A stretch of 64,000 bases of DNA, from positions 57,532 through 121,531 of the forward strand of contig CAZMMQ010000003.1 in assembly GCA_964567435.1 (NCBI GenBank), written 5' to 3'. Under the pieces are notes generated by a model that saw only the letters and a program-made list of their open reading frames with translations, searched no databases and was not told the DNA's origin. Source of the DNA: RFSX01 sp964567435. Lineage in GTDB: Bacteria; Bacteroidota; Bacteroidia; Chitinophagales; Saprospiraceae. Numbering within the stretch: position 1 is the first letter of the stretch; the number at the start of each line of letters is the position of its first letter. The translations under genes were made by a program, and so were the position numbers. Shown in pieces: positions 18,696-28,222 of this stretch.

Positions 18696-19023
18696 CTATC
18701 TGAGATCCATCCAGTCTAACTCTAACTTAAATGCTTCAGCTTTATTGTTAGCGATGAGAAAAGAAATTTCTTCTAATACTTCTGTTGGATAGTTAGGCAT
18801 GCTTAGTCGTCGACCTCTGAATGAGGGGTAGAACTCATTAAGTTCTAAGGAGATAGTTTCCCATTCGCCACTTGTGTCAAAGTGCTGGATGTAAGAGTGG
18901 CGATCGCGTTTTGAGGATTTTAGTCTGAGCTGATATCTTTTGCCATCTCCTATTATTCGAAATGTGCAATTTTGAAAATCTTATAATGTACCAGTCTTCA
19001 GATTCAGTTCCTTTAGGAAAATT
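18696..19023 (-). pseudogene. Decayed copy of the CIA30-type gene at 23526-24071
   Basis: The last ~91 codons, ending at the TAG at 18696-18698, align closely with the C-terminal half of the intact gene (RYQLRLKSSKRD, SYIQHFDTSGEWE, YPSFRGRRLSMPNYP, ELDWMDLR). Going upstream, this frame meets a stop near 18981. In another frame a short match to the N-terminal part is visible (NFPKGTESEDWYII at ~18980-19023). About 48 codons between the two blocks are missing, and no start or signal peptide remains. It is therefore an internally deleted, truncated paralogue in the same orientation as the intact copy. Confidence 0.8.
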
Positions 19024-19135
19024 GGATCTGCAATTTTATACATTTGTTGGTATACCTGCTGTTCTTATTTTTGTCAAAGTTTGTGATAAGCGAGTGGTGA
19101 AAGCACAGGATTACTAACAAAATGATACAAAAAGA

Positions 19136-20134
19136 ATGAAAGTAATAGAAGTAAATGGAGGAGGACTTGATAAACTCAATGTAACTAATCGGCCAGAGTC
19201 TACTCCACAGGCTGGACAAGTAACTGTTCGCTGGCATGCTACCTCACTGAATTTCCATGATTATCTCGTCGCAAACGGAGGCATTCCTGTTTCCGCAGAA
19301 CGCATACCTATGTCAGATGGTGCTGGTGAAATCATTGCTTTAGGTGAAGGCTTAACTAATTGGAATATTGGAGACAAAGTAATGTCTTTATTTTTTCCAA
19401 ACTGGTTAGATGGCCCAGCGACATACCGTAAAATGAAAGCTATATCAGGTGAAACTGTGGATGGGTTTATCACAGAAATGTCATGCATTTCTGCCAACTC
19501 ACTTACCAGAATACCAAATGGTTATTCATTTGCGGAAGCAGCTACTTTGCCATGTGCCGCCTTGACTGCTTGGAGAGGCTTGGTAACTGAAGGCAAGATG
19601 AAATCAGGAGATACCGTTTTGATCGAAGGAACTGGTGGTATGTCTATTGCCGCCTTACAAATTGCTAAAGCAGGAGGCGCAACTATTATTGCAACAACTT
19701 CAAGTCCAGAAAAAGCTGAACGCCTCAAACAAATGGGTGCCACCTACGTCATTAATTATAGAGAAGATCAGAAATGGGGTAAGACTATTTTTGGAATGAC
19801 AGGAGGTGGCGTAGATCATGTATTGGATGTGGGAGGTGGTACTACTATGGCCCAATCTATTGAAGCTGCAAGAATAGGGGGCAGAATTACATCTATTGGC
19901 ATACTGGATAATAGAAAAGGCGAGGTGACCTTTCCAAAATTATTTTTCAAACAATTAACCATAAAAGGAATCGCCGTAGATAGCAAATCTTCCCAAGACA
20001 ATATGGTCAAAGCTATAAATCAATCTGGCTATAAACCGATTATCGATAAAAGTTTTGCCTTTGATAAACTTGGTGATGCTTTCAGATATCAAGAATCAGG
20101 AAAACATTTTGGAAAAATTGTTCTAGAGTGGTGA
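19136..20134 (+). CDS. NAD(P)-dependent medium-chain alcohol dehydrogenase / quinone oxidoreductase-like protein
   Basis: 332 residues of the MDR superfamily. The N-terminal GroES-like part has SLNFHDYLV and MSDGAGEIIALGEG. The Rossmann part has VLIEGTGGMSIAALQIAKAGGA (split GTGG nucleotide motif) and ATTSSPEKAERLKQMGA. The cysteine ligands of zinc alcohol dehydrogenases are not evident, so it is probably a zinc-free, NADPH-using reductase; the substrate is unknown. It stands 240 bases before iorA on the same strand, and its start is just upstream of the decayed CIA30 gene. Confidence 0.85.
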   Translation: MKVIEVNGGGLDKLNVTNRPESTPQAGQVTVRWHATSLNFHDYLVANGGIPVSAERIPMSDGAGEIIALGEGLTNWNIGDKVMSLFFPNWLDGPATYRKMKAISGETVDGFITEMSCISANSLTRIPNGYSFAEAATLPCAALTAWRGLVTEGKMKSGDTVLIEGTGGMSIAALQIAKAGGATIIATTSSPEKAERLKQMGATYVINYREDQKWGKTIFGMTGGGVDHVLDVGGGTTMAQSIEAARIGGRITSIGILDNRKGEVTFPKLFFKQLTIKGIAVDSKSSQDNMVKAINQSGYKPIIDKSFAFDKLGDAFRYQESGKHFGKIVLEW

Positions 20135-20177
20135 TAATGGTCGGAGCTTGCTATACTTAAGCTACCCTACTCAATAT

Positions 20178-20340
20178 TTAATTACTACAGCTCTCTAATC
20201 CCATTGCCTCACCTTGTAACTTTATTTTAGAGTAAGTGAGACCTGTACTATTTATGGTGTTTAAATCTTTGATACAACCATCTAAATGACACCTTTATCA
20301 AATTCATCTTTTACTTCATTGATTAAAACTTCTAATGACT
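20178..20340 (-). pseudogene. Possible remnant of a short gene
   Basis: On the minus strand a readable peptide (CIKDLNTINSTGLTYSKI then QGEAMGLESCSN and a stop at 20178-20180) follows, in another frame, a peptide SLEVLINEVKDEFDKG. The composition looks like once-coding sequence broken by a frameshift. I recognise no family, and chance cannot be excluded in a 240-base gap. Confidence 0.25.
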
Positions 20341-20374
20341 TATATTTAAAATATTTACAAGCAAATACTCCAAC

Positions 20375-20836
20375 ATGGCAGACATTACATTAAACATCAA
20401 TGGCGAGCAAAAGACAGTCAATGTCTCTGATGATACTCCCCTTCTATGGGTATTGAGAGATCATCTAAAAATGAAGGGTACCAAATTTGGATGTGGCATT
20501 GCTGCTTGTGGTGCCTGTACTGTCCATGTAGATGGTATAGCAATGAGATCTTGTGTATTACCAATCTCTCAGATTTCTGAACAAAAAATCACGACCATAG
20601 AAGGTTTGTCCGAACAAGGCAATCATCCAGTCCAGAAGGCTTGGCTGGAGCATGATGTAGCTCAATGCGGTTATTGTCAAGCAGGACAGATTATGTCGGC
20701 GACCGCTCTACTCAATAATAACACCAATCCCTCTGACAAAGAGATAAGCTCAGCAATGTTAGGCAATATATGCAGATGTGGGACCTACACTAGAATCCGA
20801 GAAGCCGTCAAAACTGCAGCTAAAAACATGAAGTAA
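20375..20836 (+). CDS. iorA: Isoquinoline 1-oxidoreductase-type 2Fe-2S subunit
   Basis: 153 residues with two [2Fe-2S] motifs, CGIAACGACTVHVDG and CGYCQAGQ ... CRCGTYTRI. The CGYCQAGQ form and the CRCGTY ending match the IorA group rather than CoxS (CGFCTPG, CRCTGY). It transfers electrons from the molybdenum subunit encoded by the next gene. There is no FAD subunit gene beside it, as expected for this two-subunit periplasmic type. The name describes the family; the real substrate may be another N-heterocycle or an aldehyde. Confidence 0.88.
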   Translation: MADITLNINGEQKTVNVSDDTPLLWVLRDHLKMKGTKFGCGIAACGACTVHVDGIAMRSCVLPISQISEQKITTIEGLSEQGNHPVQKAWLEHDVAQCGYCQAGQIMSATALLNNNTNPSDKEISSAMLGNICRCGTYTRIREAVKTAAKNMK

Positions 20837-20873
20837 TCGCCTATCCAATTTTTCAATACTTAAGCATACAAGA

Positions 20874-23078
20874 ATGTCAATTGTAAAAACATCATATAAC
20901 AGAAGAAATTTTCTAAAGGCCAGTACTGCCGCAGGTGGTGGATTCTTACTTGGTTTTAGCTTGCTGGCTGGTTGTAAAACTGATGCAGAAGTGGAAGAGA
21001 TAATCAAAGAGCTGGAAATGCCCGAGCAATGGTTTGACATGAATGCCTTCCTCAAAATCGGAGATAATGGTGTCGTCACCATTTACTCTCCTAATCCCGA
21101 AATTGGGCAAAATATAAAAACGTCTATGCCTATGATTGTCGCTGAAGAATTGGATGTAGATTGGACAAATGTAATCGTAGAGCAAGCAGCATTAGATACT
21201 ACAAAATACAAAAGACAATTAGCTGGGGGCAGTCAATCTATTAGACTAGGATGGAAAAGTTTGCGTACTGCAGGCGCAACAGCACGTAGAATGCTAATGG
21301 AAGCGGCTGCTCAAGCTTTAGAAGTCCCACTGGATCAACTAACCACTGAAAAAGGAACCATACACCACAAAGCAAGTGGTCAAAGTCTGGGTTATGAGGA
21401 AGTAGTGCAAGCAGCTACTTCCTTAGAAGTACCCGAGGAAGTAGAACTTAAAGATCCTAAAGATTTTACTATCATAGGAACACCAATACCCAATGTAGAC
21501 GGACGCCAAATTGTAACTGGTGCTCCCCTTTTTGGGATGGACTATGAGGAAGAAGATATGCACTTCGCAATGGTGCAACATCCACCTGCTTTTGGCGGGG
21601 TTGTAAAATCATTTAATGAGGCGGAAGTAAAGAACATGCCTGGCATTGTAGATGCATTTAAGATAGAAACTGATTTCTTCAGTGAGTCACGTTTTTTGAG
21701 AAATGCCTTTCTTAAAAACTCTATGATAGCCATCGTCGGTAATTCCACTTGGGAAGTCATGAAAGCCAAACGTGCACTAAACGTGCAATGGGAAACAACC
21801 AATGGTGAAAACTCTGAAGATCATGAAGCAGCCCTAAGTGCATTACTCGAAAAAGATACTGAGGCTGACCGCCATGATGGTGATGTAGATAAAGCCTTTG
21901 AAGATGCAGCTCAGATTATAGAGCGCACCTACTCGGCCCCATTTTTAGCTCATAATACCATGTCACCTATGAACTTCTTTGCAGATGTCACTAAGGACAG
22001 TGCAAGATTTGTAGGGCCCATCCAGACACCAGAAATAAGTGCAAGAGAGTTATCTAAGGCCTTAGATATACCTCTGGAAAATATCACCGTAGATATGACA
22101 CGTATGGGTGGAGGATTTGGCAGAAGGTTATATGGTGGATGGCTATTTGAATCAGCCTTGATTTCTAAGAAAGTAGAAAAACCAATTAAGCTGATCTATA
22201 GCCGTGAAGATGACATGGCTAAAGGTACTTACAGACCAGCATATAAGGTAAGATATAAAGCTGCTCTGGATGAGGATAACAACATGACTGCATTCAGCGT
22301 CAAGGGAGCAGGGATTCACGGTGGTCCTGTATGGGCTAACAGATTTCCGGCTGGAACAGTCAACAATTACAAAGCTTCAGACAGCTCTATCGAATCCAAT
22401 ATTTCTACAGGAGCATGGCGAGCACCAAAGTCGAATTTCATAGCCGGAGCTGAGCAATCCTTTCTGGATGAGGTAGCAGAATTAGCTGGAAAAGATCCTA
22501 TACAATTCAGACTAGATTTATTTGACAAGGCCGCTAAGGACCCTGTTGGAGATAGCAATGACTACGATGCAGAGAGATATGCTGGCGTATTGAAATTGGT
22601 TAAAGAAAAAAGTGGCTGGGATAATTCATCCTCTAATCAGTACCGAGGGGTGGCTGCTTATTTCTGCCATAATACTTATGTTGCTCAGGTCTTAGATATG
22701 GAATATGAGGAGAATGATCTAGTCATTAAAAAAGTGTGGTGTGCCGTGGATTGTGGCATAGTTGTTAATCCAATGGGCGCAAAGAATCAGATAGAGGGCG
22801 GTGTGGTGGACGGCATAGGTCATGCAATGTTTAGTGGATTGACTTTCGTAAATGGCATCCCTCAGCAATCAAATTTTCATGAGTACAATCTAATCAGACA
22901 CAATAAGGCACCATTAGAAATAGAAACCTTTTTTGTGGATAATGGGATAGACCCAACTGGTCTTGGCGAACCTGGTCTACCTCCTGTAATGGGCGCCCTC
23001 GCTAATGCGATGTATAAACTAACTGGAAAGAGATTCTATAATCAACCATTCTACAAAGAGATGGATAACTTAGGCTAA
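20874..23078 (+). CDS. iorB: Isoquinoline 1-oxidoreductase-type molybdopterin subunit, Tat-exported probable lipoprotein
   Basis: 734 residues. The N terminus has a twin-arginine signal (RRNFLKAS, arginines 10-11) ending in a lipobox LLAGC (Cys34), so the enzyme is probably exported folded and lipid-anchored. The molybdopterin domain follows: NPEIGQNIKTSMPMIVAEEL near residue 75, GGGFGRR in the middle, and GLGEPGLPPV near the C terminus, whose Glu is the expected catalytic base. Length is normal for IorB. It lies 37 bases after iorA. Together the two form a substrate-hydroxylating enzyme distinct from the cytoplasmic CO dehydrogenase upstream. Confidence 0.88.
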   Translation: MSIVKTSYNRRNFLKASTAAGGGFLLGFSLLAGCKTDAEVEEIIKELEMPEQWFDMNAFLKIGDNGVVTIYSPNPEIGQNIKTSMPMIVAEELDVDWTNVIVEQAALDTTKYKRQLAGGSQSIRLGWKSLRTAGATARRMLMEAAAQALEVPLDQLTTEKGTIHHKASGQSLGYEEVVQAATSLEVPEEVELKDPKDFTIIGTPIPNVDGRQIVTGAPLFGMDYEEEDMHFAMVQHPPAFGGVVKSFNEAEVKNMPGIVDAFKIETDFFSESRFLRNAFLKNSMIAIVGNSTWEVMKAKRALNVQWETTNGENSEDHEAALSALLEKDTEADRHDGDVDKAFEDAAQIIERTYSAPFLAHNTMSPMNFFADVTKDSARFVGPIQTPEISARELSKALDIPLENITVDMTRMGGGFGRRLYGGWLFESALISKKVEKPIKLIYSREDDMAKGTYRPAYKVRYKAALDEDNNMTAFSVKGAGIHGGPVWANRFPAGTVNNYKASDSSIESNISTGAWRAPKSNFIAGAEQSFLDEVAELAGKDPIQFRLDLFDKAAKDPVGDSNDYDAERYAGVLKLVKEKSGWDNSSSNQYRGVAAYFCHNTYVAQVLDMEYEENDLVIKKVWCAVDCGIVVNPMGAKNQIEGGVVDGIGHAMFSGLTFVNGIPQQSNFHEYNLIRHNKAPLEIETFFVDNGIDPTGLGEPGLPPVMGALANAMYKLTGKRFYNQPFYKEMDNLG

Positions 23079-23105
23079 TAATGTCACTATTCAATACTAA
23101 CTTAA

Positions 23106-23519
23106 ATGTTAAAACATATCAACGCTACTAAGGAAGCAATATCCCAATTTACTAAACAATTTAAAAGTGATGAACCTGTTGTCATGCTTAATCTTTTAAA
23201 GTACAAGGAAATAGCGGATTATACTGACCATCCAGATCTAAATCCAGGTAAAAATATATCTGGAGAAAAGGCCTATCACCTTTACATGAAACATACACAG
23301 CCTTTTCTCCATAAGTTAGGAGCTGAAGTTGTCTTTATCGGAAAAAGCAATCAATACATAATTGGACCAGAAGATGAGTCTTGGGACTTGGCATTGATTG
23401 TAAAGTATCCTGACGTTATGAAATTTTATGCATTAACACAAAATGCTGATTACAAGAAGACAGCAGGTCATCGTAGTGCAGCTTTGGAAGATTCCAGATT
23501 GTTGCCTATGAAGGGATAA
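23106..23519 (+). CDS. DUF1330-type protein
   Basis: 137 residues with the ferredoxin-like DUF1330 pattern: EPVVMLNLLKYKEIADY, a central YMKHTQPFLHKLGAEVVFIGK block and a C-terminal DLALIVKYPDVMKFYALTQ stretch. The biochemical role is unknown. It begins 27 bases after iorB and probably belongs to the same operon. It converges on the CIA30-type gene with a gap of only 6 bases. Confidence 0.75.
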   Translation: MLKHINATKEAISQFTKQFKSDEPVVMLNLLKYKEIADYTDHPDLNPGKNISGEKAYHLYMKHTQPFLHKLGAEVVFIGKSNQYIIGPEDESWDLALIVKYPDVMKFYALTQNADYKKTAGHRSAALEDSRLLPMKG

Positions 23520-23525
23520 GGATAA

Positions 23526-24071
23526 CTATCTCAATTCCATCCACTCAAGTTGAAGGCTGAATGCTTCCTCTTTTTTGTTTGCAATCATAAAAGAAATCTC
23601 ACATATTAGCTCAGCAGGAAAATTAGGAGTACTGAGTCGTCTACCTCTAAAACTGGGATAAAAGTCTGAGAGCTTTAAAGTAATAATCTCCCACTCGCCA
23701 GATGTCTCAAAGTGCTGTATATATGAATGAGGATCACGCATAGATGACTTAAATCTCAATTGATATCGCTTTTTATCTCCTTTTATTTTGAAGACACATT
23801 CTTGGTATCCGACTATATCCTTCGGTGCAAAACCATATCTAACAGAAGAAAATCCACCATAATTTTTAAGAGACACATTCCCAAAAAATAAACCGATACC
23901 AGAATCAGTGATTCCAAAATCACCTTCAGATCTACCCCCCATAACGACATCATCCACTATATACCATCCATCTTCACTTTCATTGGACGAAAAATTGAAT
24001 ATGATGATTGGATCTAATGAAGGAAGTGATGACATAATGCAAAATAATAGGGTTATGAAGGTGTTATTCAT
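23526..24071 (-). CDS. CIA30 (NDUFAF1-like) family secreted protein
   Basis: 181 residues with a probable signal peptide (about 20 residues, MNNTFITLLFCIMSSLPS). It then has the CIA30 pattern: WYIVDDVVMGGRSEG, an NYGGFSSVR block, RYQLRFKSSMRD and a C-terminal LEWMELR. CIA30 proteins were named after a mitochondrial complex I assembly factor; bacterial members have no settled role. A truncated, decayed paralogue lies at 18696-19023 in the same orientation, so the adh-iorAB-DUF1330 block is bracketed by two copies. Confidence 0.82.
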   Translation of the reverse strand: MNNTFITLLFCIMSSLPSLDPIIIFNFSSNESEDGWYIVDDVVMGGRSEGDFGITDSGIGLFFGNVSLKNYGGFSSVRYGFAPKDIVGYQECVFKIKGDKKRYQLRFKSSMRDPHSYIQHFETSGEWEIITLKLSDFYPSFRGRRLSTPNFPAELICEISFMIANKKEEAFSLQLEWMELR

Positions 24072-24569
24072 AGTGAAATAACGAAACTAACTGGATAAAG
24101 TTGACAATTAATCCACTCAAAAAATAACAATAGAATTTCAAATATTTTAATTCTCACGCAACCCTATCGTCCATTCAATAGTAACTAGTACATCAATACA
24201 ATATTAAGTACTCTTATTTAATACATAAAAAGGCAGGAAGGAAAAGCAGTACACCTCACAATGAGGTACATAAATAAGCTGTCTTATACTACAGGCTATC
24301 CAATAATTTTTCAAAGTAAAGAGCTGAATACTATTATCGATTAAAAGATAATTGATAATAAACTAATATCCACTCATAAATATTTAGTCGAAAATATATG
24401 CAGTTATAGCTACACGTTAAAATTTAAAGACTATCTGCAATTAACATGAAAAAAAAATATCAAACCACGCATCCATAAATATTTTGTTTGCGTACCACAT
24501 TCAAACAAAGAAGAAATATCTAAACCAACTTCTTTATTAATTAATTATTAGAAAATAAAAATTGAAGTG
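24072..24569. other. Intergenic region upstream of the repeat-containing secreted protein
   Basis: About 500 AT-rich bases between two divergent genes, expected to hold both promoters. The only clear structure is a small hairpin, ACCTCA-CAA-TGAGGT, near 24254-24268. I see no ORF, tRNA or repeat shared with other parts of the window. Confidence 0.5.
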
Positions 24570-27500
24570 ATGAATTTATTATACAAATTACTTTTAGTTT
24601 TTGCCACCTTGCTCTTTGTACATCAAAGTCATGGGCAGATACAAATTAGTGAAATTTCCGATAACAGTTATATCGAAGTTGTCAACTCAGGAACTAGCAC
24701 CATTGATGTCTCTAATTATTGGCTTTGCAATAGACCTGCTTATTCCAGATTCAATACTTTGACTGTAGAATGCGGTCAATTAAATCTGGCACCAGGTGCT
24801 TCAGTAACACTATCTGGATTTGGCCTAAGCAATTCTGGTGACGAATTAGGAATCTATATCAATTCCAATTTTGGGTCAGTTGCGGCCATGGCTGATTATG
24901 TGATTTATGGAAATAGAGGAGGGAGCACACGTGAAGCTGTAGCTGTTGCAGCAGGACTTTGGAGCACAGGCGATAGAGCACCTGCAATCAATAGTAGCAC
25001 TTCACTTAATAGAGACTTGGCTCAGTCAGGTGCACAGGCTTACTCCATAGGTTCATCTACAATTTGTAGTACACCTCCCCCACCACCACCTACTTGTAAT
25101 GTATCTGGAGGTAACATTACTTTAGACAATGGAGCGACAAGCACAGCAATCTGTGTAGATGGCGTGCCAGATCCACTACAAGTGACTTTTACACAACCGA
25201 CAACTGGAAGCGCAACAGGTTATATTATCACAGATGACGCTGGTAACATCCTTGCACTTCCTCCGGCTCAACCATTTGACTTGGATGGGGCAGGAGTTGG
25301 TAACTGTTTTATATATTCAGTGTCATATGAACCAGGTTTTGGTGGAGCTATAATAGGCAACAACATTTCTAATCTTACTGGTTGTTTTGATTTATCTAAT
25401 TCTATTCTAGTATATAGACAAGCTCCAGATGGTGGCAGCTTAAGCCTTCTTGACGGTAGCACTTCATTTGCACAATGTGCTGGTCAGATAGTATTCGATG
25501 TGACGCATACGACTACTGCACCAAACCTAAGTTACTGGTATATTATTACTGATGACAACAATATAATTCTTGACTGGGTCAACTCTGCCAATTCTAACAC
25601 TATAGATTTAAGTGCCGCACCTGCTGGTGTATGCAGAGTATGGGGATGGTCTTATAGAGGCTTATCAGATCCTATAATAGGGAGTCCATTATCTACACTG
25701 ATGGATGATACATGTGAAGATATCTCTGACAGTTTTATTACTGTGTACAGAGAAATTCCTGACGGTGGTACAGTAACTTTGTTGGACGGTAGCACTTCAT
25801 TTGCACAATGTGCTGGTCAGATAGTATTCGATGTTACACATACGACTACTGCTTCGAATATTAGCTACTGGTATATCATTACTGATGACAACAATAACAT
25901 ACTAGGATGGGTCAACTCTGCCAATTCTAACACTATAGATTTAAGTGCTGCACCTGCTGGCGTATGCAGAGTATGGGGATGGTCTTACAGAGGATTATCA
26001 GATCCAGTGATTGGCCAACCATTATCTACACTGCGAGATGATTTTTGTGAAGATGTCTCAGATAGTTTTATTACTGTCTATAGAGAAATTCCAGATGGTG
26101 GTACAGTAACTTTGTTGGACGGTAGCACTTCATTTGCACAATGTGCTGGTCAGATAGTATTCGATGTTACACATACGACTACTGCTTCGAATATTAGCTA
26201 CTGGTATATCATTACTGATGACAACAATAACATACTAGGATGGGTCAACTCTGCCAATTCTAACACTATAGATTTAAGTGCTGCACCTGCTGGCGTATGC
26301 AGAGTATGGGGATGGTCTTACAGAGGATTATCAGATCCAGTGATTGGCCAACCATTATCTACACTGCGAGATGATTTTTGTGAAGATGTCTCAGATAGTT
26401 TTATTACTGTCTATAGAGAAATTCCAGATGGTGGTACAGTAACTTTGTTGGATGGAAGCACTTCTTACACAGGTACTGCTGGTAACATTGTTTTCAATGT
26501 AACGCATACGACTACCGCTCAAAATATTAGCTATTGGTATATCATCACTGATGAGGATGGTACCATTCTAGGTTGGGTCAACTCTGCTAACTCTAACACG
26601 ATTGACTTAAGTAGTGCGCCTCCAGGAGTGTGTAGAATATGGGGATGGAACTATAGAGGATTAGCAGATCCAGTAATCGGCCAGCCACTATCTACATTGA
26701 GGGATGATTTTTGTGAAGATGTCTCAGATAATTTTATTACAGTCACTCGTCAGGAGAATGGTTTGTGTACAGCTAAAGCTGATTCACTTAGACTCTTTGA
26801 CGGACGGACTTCTCTTCAAGTTTGTGCAGCTGATGGAGAACCAAATTATATAAGCTTTGGTCCTTTCAATAATACTGTTGGTGCTTCTCAAATAGTCATC
26901 ACAAATGCTAACGATTACATCATTCAATTACCATCAACGGCTACTATAGATGTCGATGGCATGAGTATCGGAGAGTACAGAGTTTATTTGGTTGCTTATA
27001 TGGGTACATTAAATGGTCTGGCCATTGGAAATAATATCAATAATCTTCAAGGATGTTTTGACTTATCCAATGCATTCATCTTAGATAGAATCCAATGTGA
27101 CCCGAACTGTCAAATGCCTATAAATCTTAGATACAAGAGATTAGGCAGTAATGTATTCTCAATTTCTTGGGACAAGTCTCCAGATGCAATCAGATATGAA
27201 ATTGAATTAGGTTTTGAAGGATCAAGCAACAGATTCAGGATTCCTATTAGTGGAACCAGAGTGATCTTAATTACAGGTAGCACTAAGGTCATATTAATGA
27301 GAGTAAGATCGATCTGTAATGGAGGCTATTCTCCATATTCGAATTACATTTCATTCCAAGCCCAAATTTCAAGATCCAGTAATTTTGATGCAAGTGAAGG
27401 CGAGGTCTTTGGAGAATTTTTGATTGCACAACCAGAATTAAAAGTATTCCCTAATCCTGCTTCCGAATTTATCAATGTAGACTTCGAATTAGATATTGAA

Positions 27501-27674
27501 AGTACGTTGCAAATATTCGATACCACAGGAAAAGAAATGTATAGAACTGATAAATCAAATGGACCAATCAACCAACAAATAGATATATCAGAACTACCAC
27601 AAGGGTTGTATCAAATGGTGATCTCCTCAGATGGAGTAATCCTTGACCAATCCAAGTTTATCAAAATAAATTAG
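24570..27674 (+). CDS. Secreted T9SS protein: lamin-tail-like domain, tandem repeats, FN3-like domain, C-terminal sorting signal
   Basis: 1034 residues from ATG 24570 (a GTG lies one codon upstream). A signal peptide ends near HSHGQ. Residues ~22-165 look like a lamin-tail domain (SYIEVVNSGTSTIDVSNYWL, APGASVTLSG). A PPPPPPT linker leads to six related ~100-residue modules: one divergent, four tandem copies of exactly 111 residues (TLLDGSTSFAQCAG..., SYWYIITDDNN, GVCRVWGW), and a divergent last one. A fibronectin-III-like segment follows near residue 855. The last ~75 residues are a T9SS type A sorting domain (VFPNPASEFINVDF, LPQGLYQMVI). It should be exported and attached at the surface or released. 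The domain content suggests a structural or adhesive role; no enzymatic motif is seen. Confidence 0.9.
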   Translation: MNLLYKLLLVFATLLFVHQSHGQIQISEISDNSYIEVVNSGTSTIDVSNYWLCNRPAYSRFNTLTVECGQLNLAPGASVTLSGFGLSNSGDELGIYINSNFGSVAAMADYVIYGNRGGSTREAVAVAAGLWSTGDRAPAINSSTSLNRDLAQSGAQAYSIGSSTICSTPPPPPPTCNVSGGNITLDNGATSTAICVDGVPDPLQVTFTQPTTGSATGYIITDDAGNILALPPAQPFDLDGAGVGNCFIYSVSYEPGFGGAIIGNNISNLTGCFDLSNSILVYRQAPDGGSLSLLDGSTSFAQCAGQIVFDVTHTTTAPNLSYWYIITDDNNIILDWVNSANSNTIDLSAAPAGVCRVWGWSYRGLSDPIIGSPLSTLMDDTCEDISDSFITVYREIPDGGTVTLLDGSTSFAQCAGQIVFDVTHTTTASNISYWYIITDDNNNILGWVNSANSNTIDLSAAPAGVCRVWGWSYRGLSDPVIGQPLSTLRDDFCEDVSDSFITVYREIPDGGTVTLLDGSTSFAQCAGQIVFDVTHTTTASNISYWYIITDDNNNILGWVNSANSNTIDLSAAPAGVCRVWGWSYRGLSDPVIGQPLSTLRDDFCEDVSDSFITVYREIPDGGTVTLLDGSTSYTGTAGNIVFNVTHTTTAQNISYWYIITDEDGTILGWVNSANSNTIDLSSAPPGVCRIWGWNYRGLADPVIGQPLSTLRDDFCEDVSDNFITVTRQENGLCTAKADSLRLFDGRTSLQVCAADGEPNYISFGPFNNTVGASQIVITNANDYIIQLPSTATIDVDGMSIGEYRVYLVAYMGTLNGLAIGNNINNLQGCFDLSNAFILDRIQCDPNCQMPINLRYKRLGSNVFSISWDKSPDAIRYEIELGFEGSSNRFRIPISGTRVILITGSTKVILMRVRSICNGGYSPYSNYISFQAQISRSSNFDASEGEVFGEFLIAQPELKVFPNPASEFINVDFELDIESTLQIFDTTGKEMYRTDKSNGPINQQIDISELPQGLYQMVISSDGVILDQSKFIKIN
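25435..26766 (+). repeat. Four tandem 333-bp repeats within the T9SS protein gene
   Basis: Repeat units begin at about 25435, 25768, 26101 and 26434, giving a constant period of 333 bp (111 codons). Units 2 (25768-26100) and 3 (26101-26433) appear identical base for base, including third codon positions. Units 1 and 4 differ at scattered sites and at a few residues (for example CAGQ becomes TAGN in unit 4). The identity implies a very recent duplication or gene conversion. Confidence 0.92.
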
Positions 27675-27704
27675 ATTGTGAGTCTAATCATTGTTGGAAG
27701 GAAA

Positions 27705-27735
27705 GTCCGTCTGCATTTGCAGATGGGCTTTTTTA
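27705..27735 (+). terminator. Terminator after the repeat-containing T9SS gene
   Basis: Stem CCGTCTGC / GCAGATGG with a small ATTT-type loop (one G-T pair), followed by GCTTTTTT. It lies about 35 bases after the stop codon. Confidence 0.75.
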
Positions 27736-28222
27736 TTTACAATGTAAATTAGAACTTTATAGCTATCCCAGACACCAACAGCTGCAATTCTTTTCTTTTT
27801 AAAAATGGGAAATTTCATTAATCGATAAGTATCGTTTACTACAACAGATTTTTAATAATTCAAGATTTCCCTTGAATTCATAGATTAATACTTTAGGAAT
27901 CTGTTCATAGAGTATTCTTGTGTTTTTATTGATTATATGACATTCAATATTAGAATATTTATACATGTGTATTTGATTGACCAAGTTTATCCGTCTTTCT
28001 TTTACACCTTCATATTTGCACTGGTCCTAGACATCACACTGTTCTTTTACTTCTTTAACCAGCAAACCAAATTAAGGTAAGAAGAGCACTGTAAACCAGC
28101 CAAAAAAAAATAAACAAAGACTTAGAAGAAAAATATATCTTATATGTATCCTGTTATTTGACATGTTTATTAGTAATTTCCTGAACAGAAAACCAGCAAT
28201 TTAATTCGAAATGACCAAACCA
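27736..28222. other. Intergenic region with no recognised feature
   Basis: About 490 AT-rich bases between the terminator of the T9SS gene and the convergent AlbA_2 gene. A 61-codon minus-strand reading frame (27799-27984) has no recognisable domain and atypical composition, and is not called. No repeats or RNA structures stand out. Confidence 0.5.

Noticed and set aside
24570..27674. CRISPR-like or satellite array at 25.4-26.8 kb
   Set aside because: The 333-bp units are in frame, keep the codon period and encode a conserved protein module, so they are protein repeats.
27799..27984. 61-codon minus-strand frame in the 27.7-28.2 kb gap
   Set aside because: Low-complexity AT-rich translation with no motif, in a region otherwise without signals.
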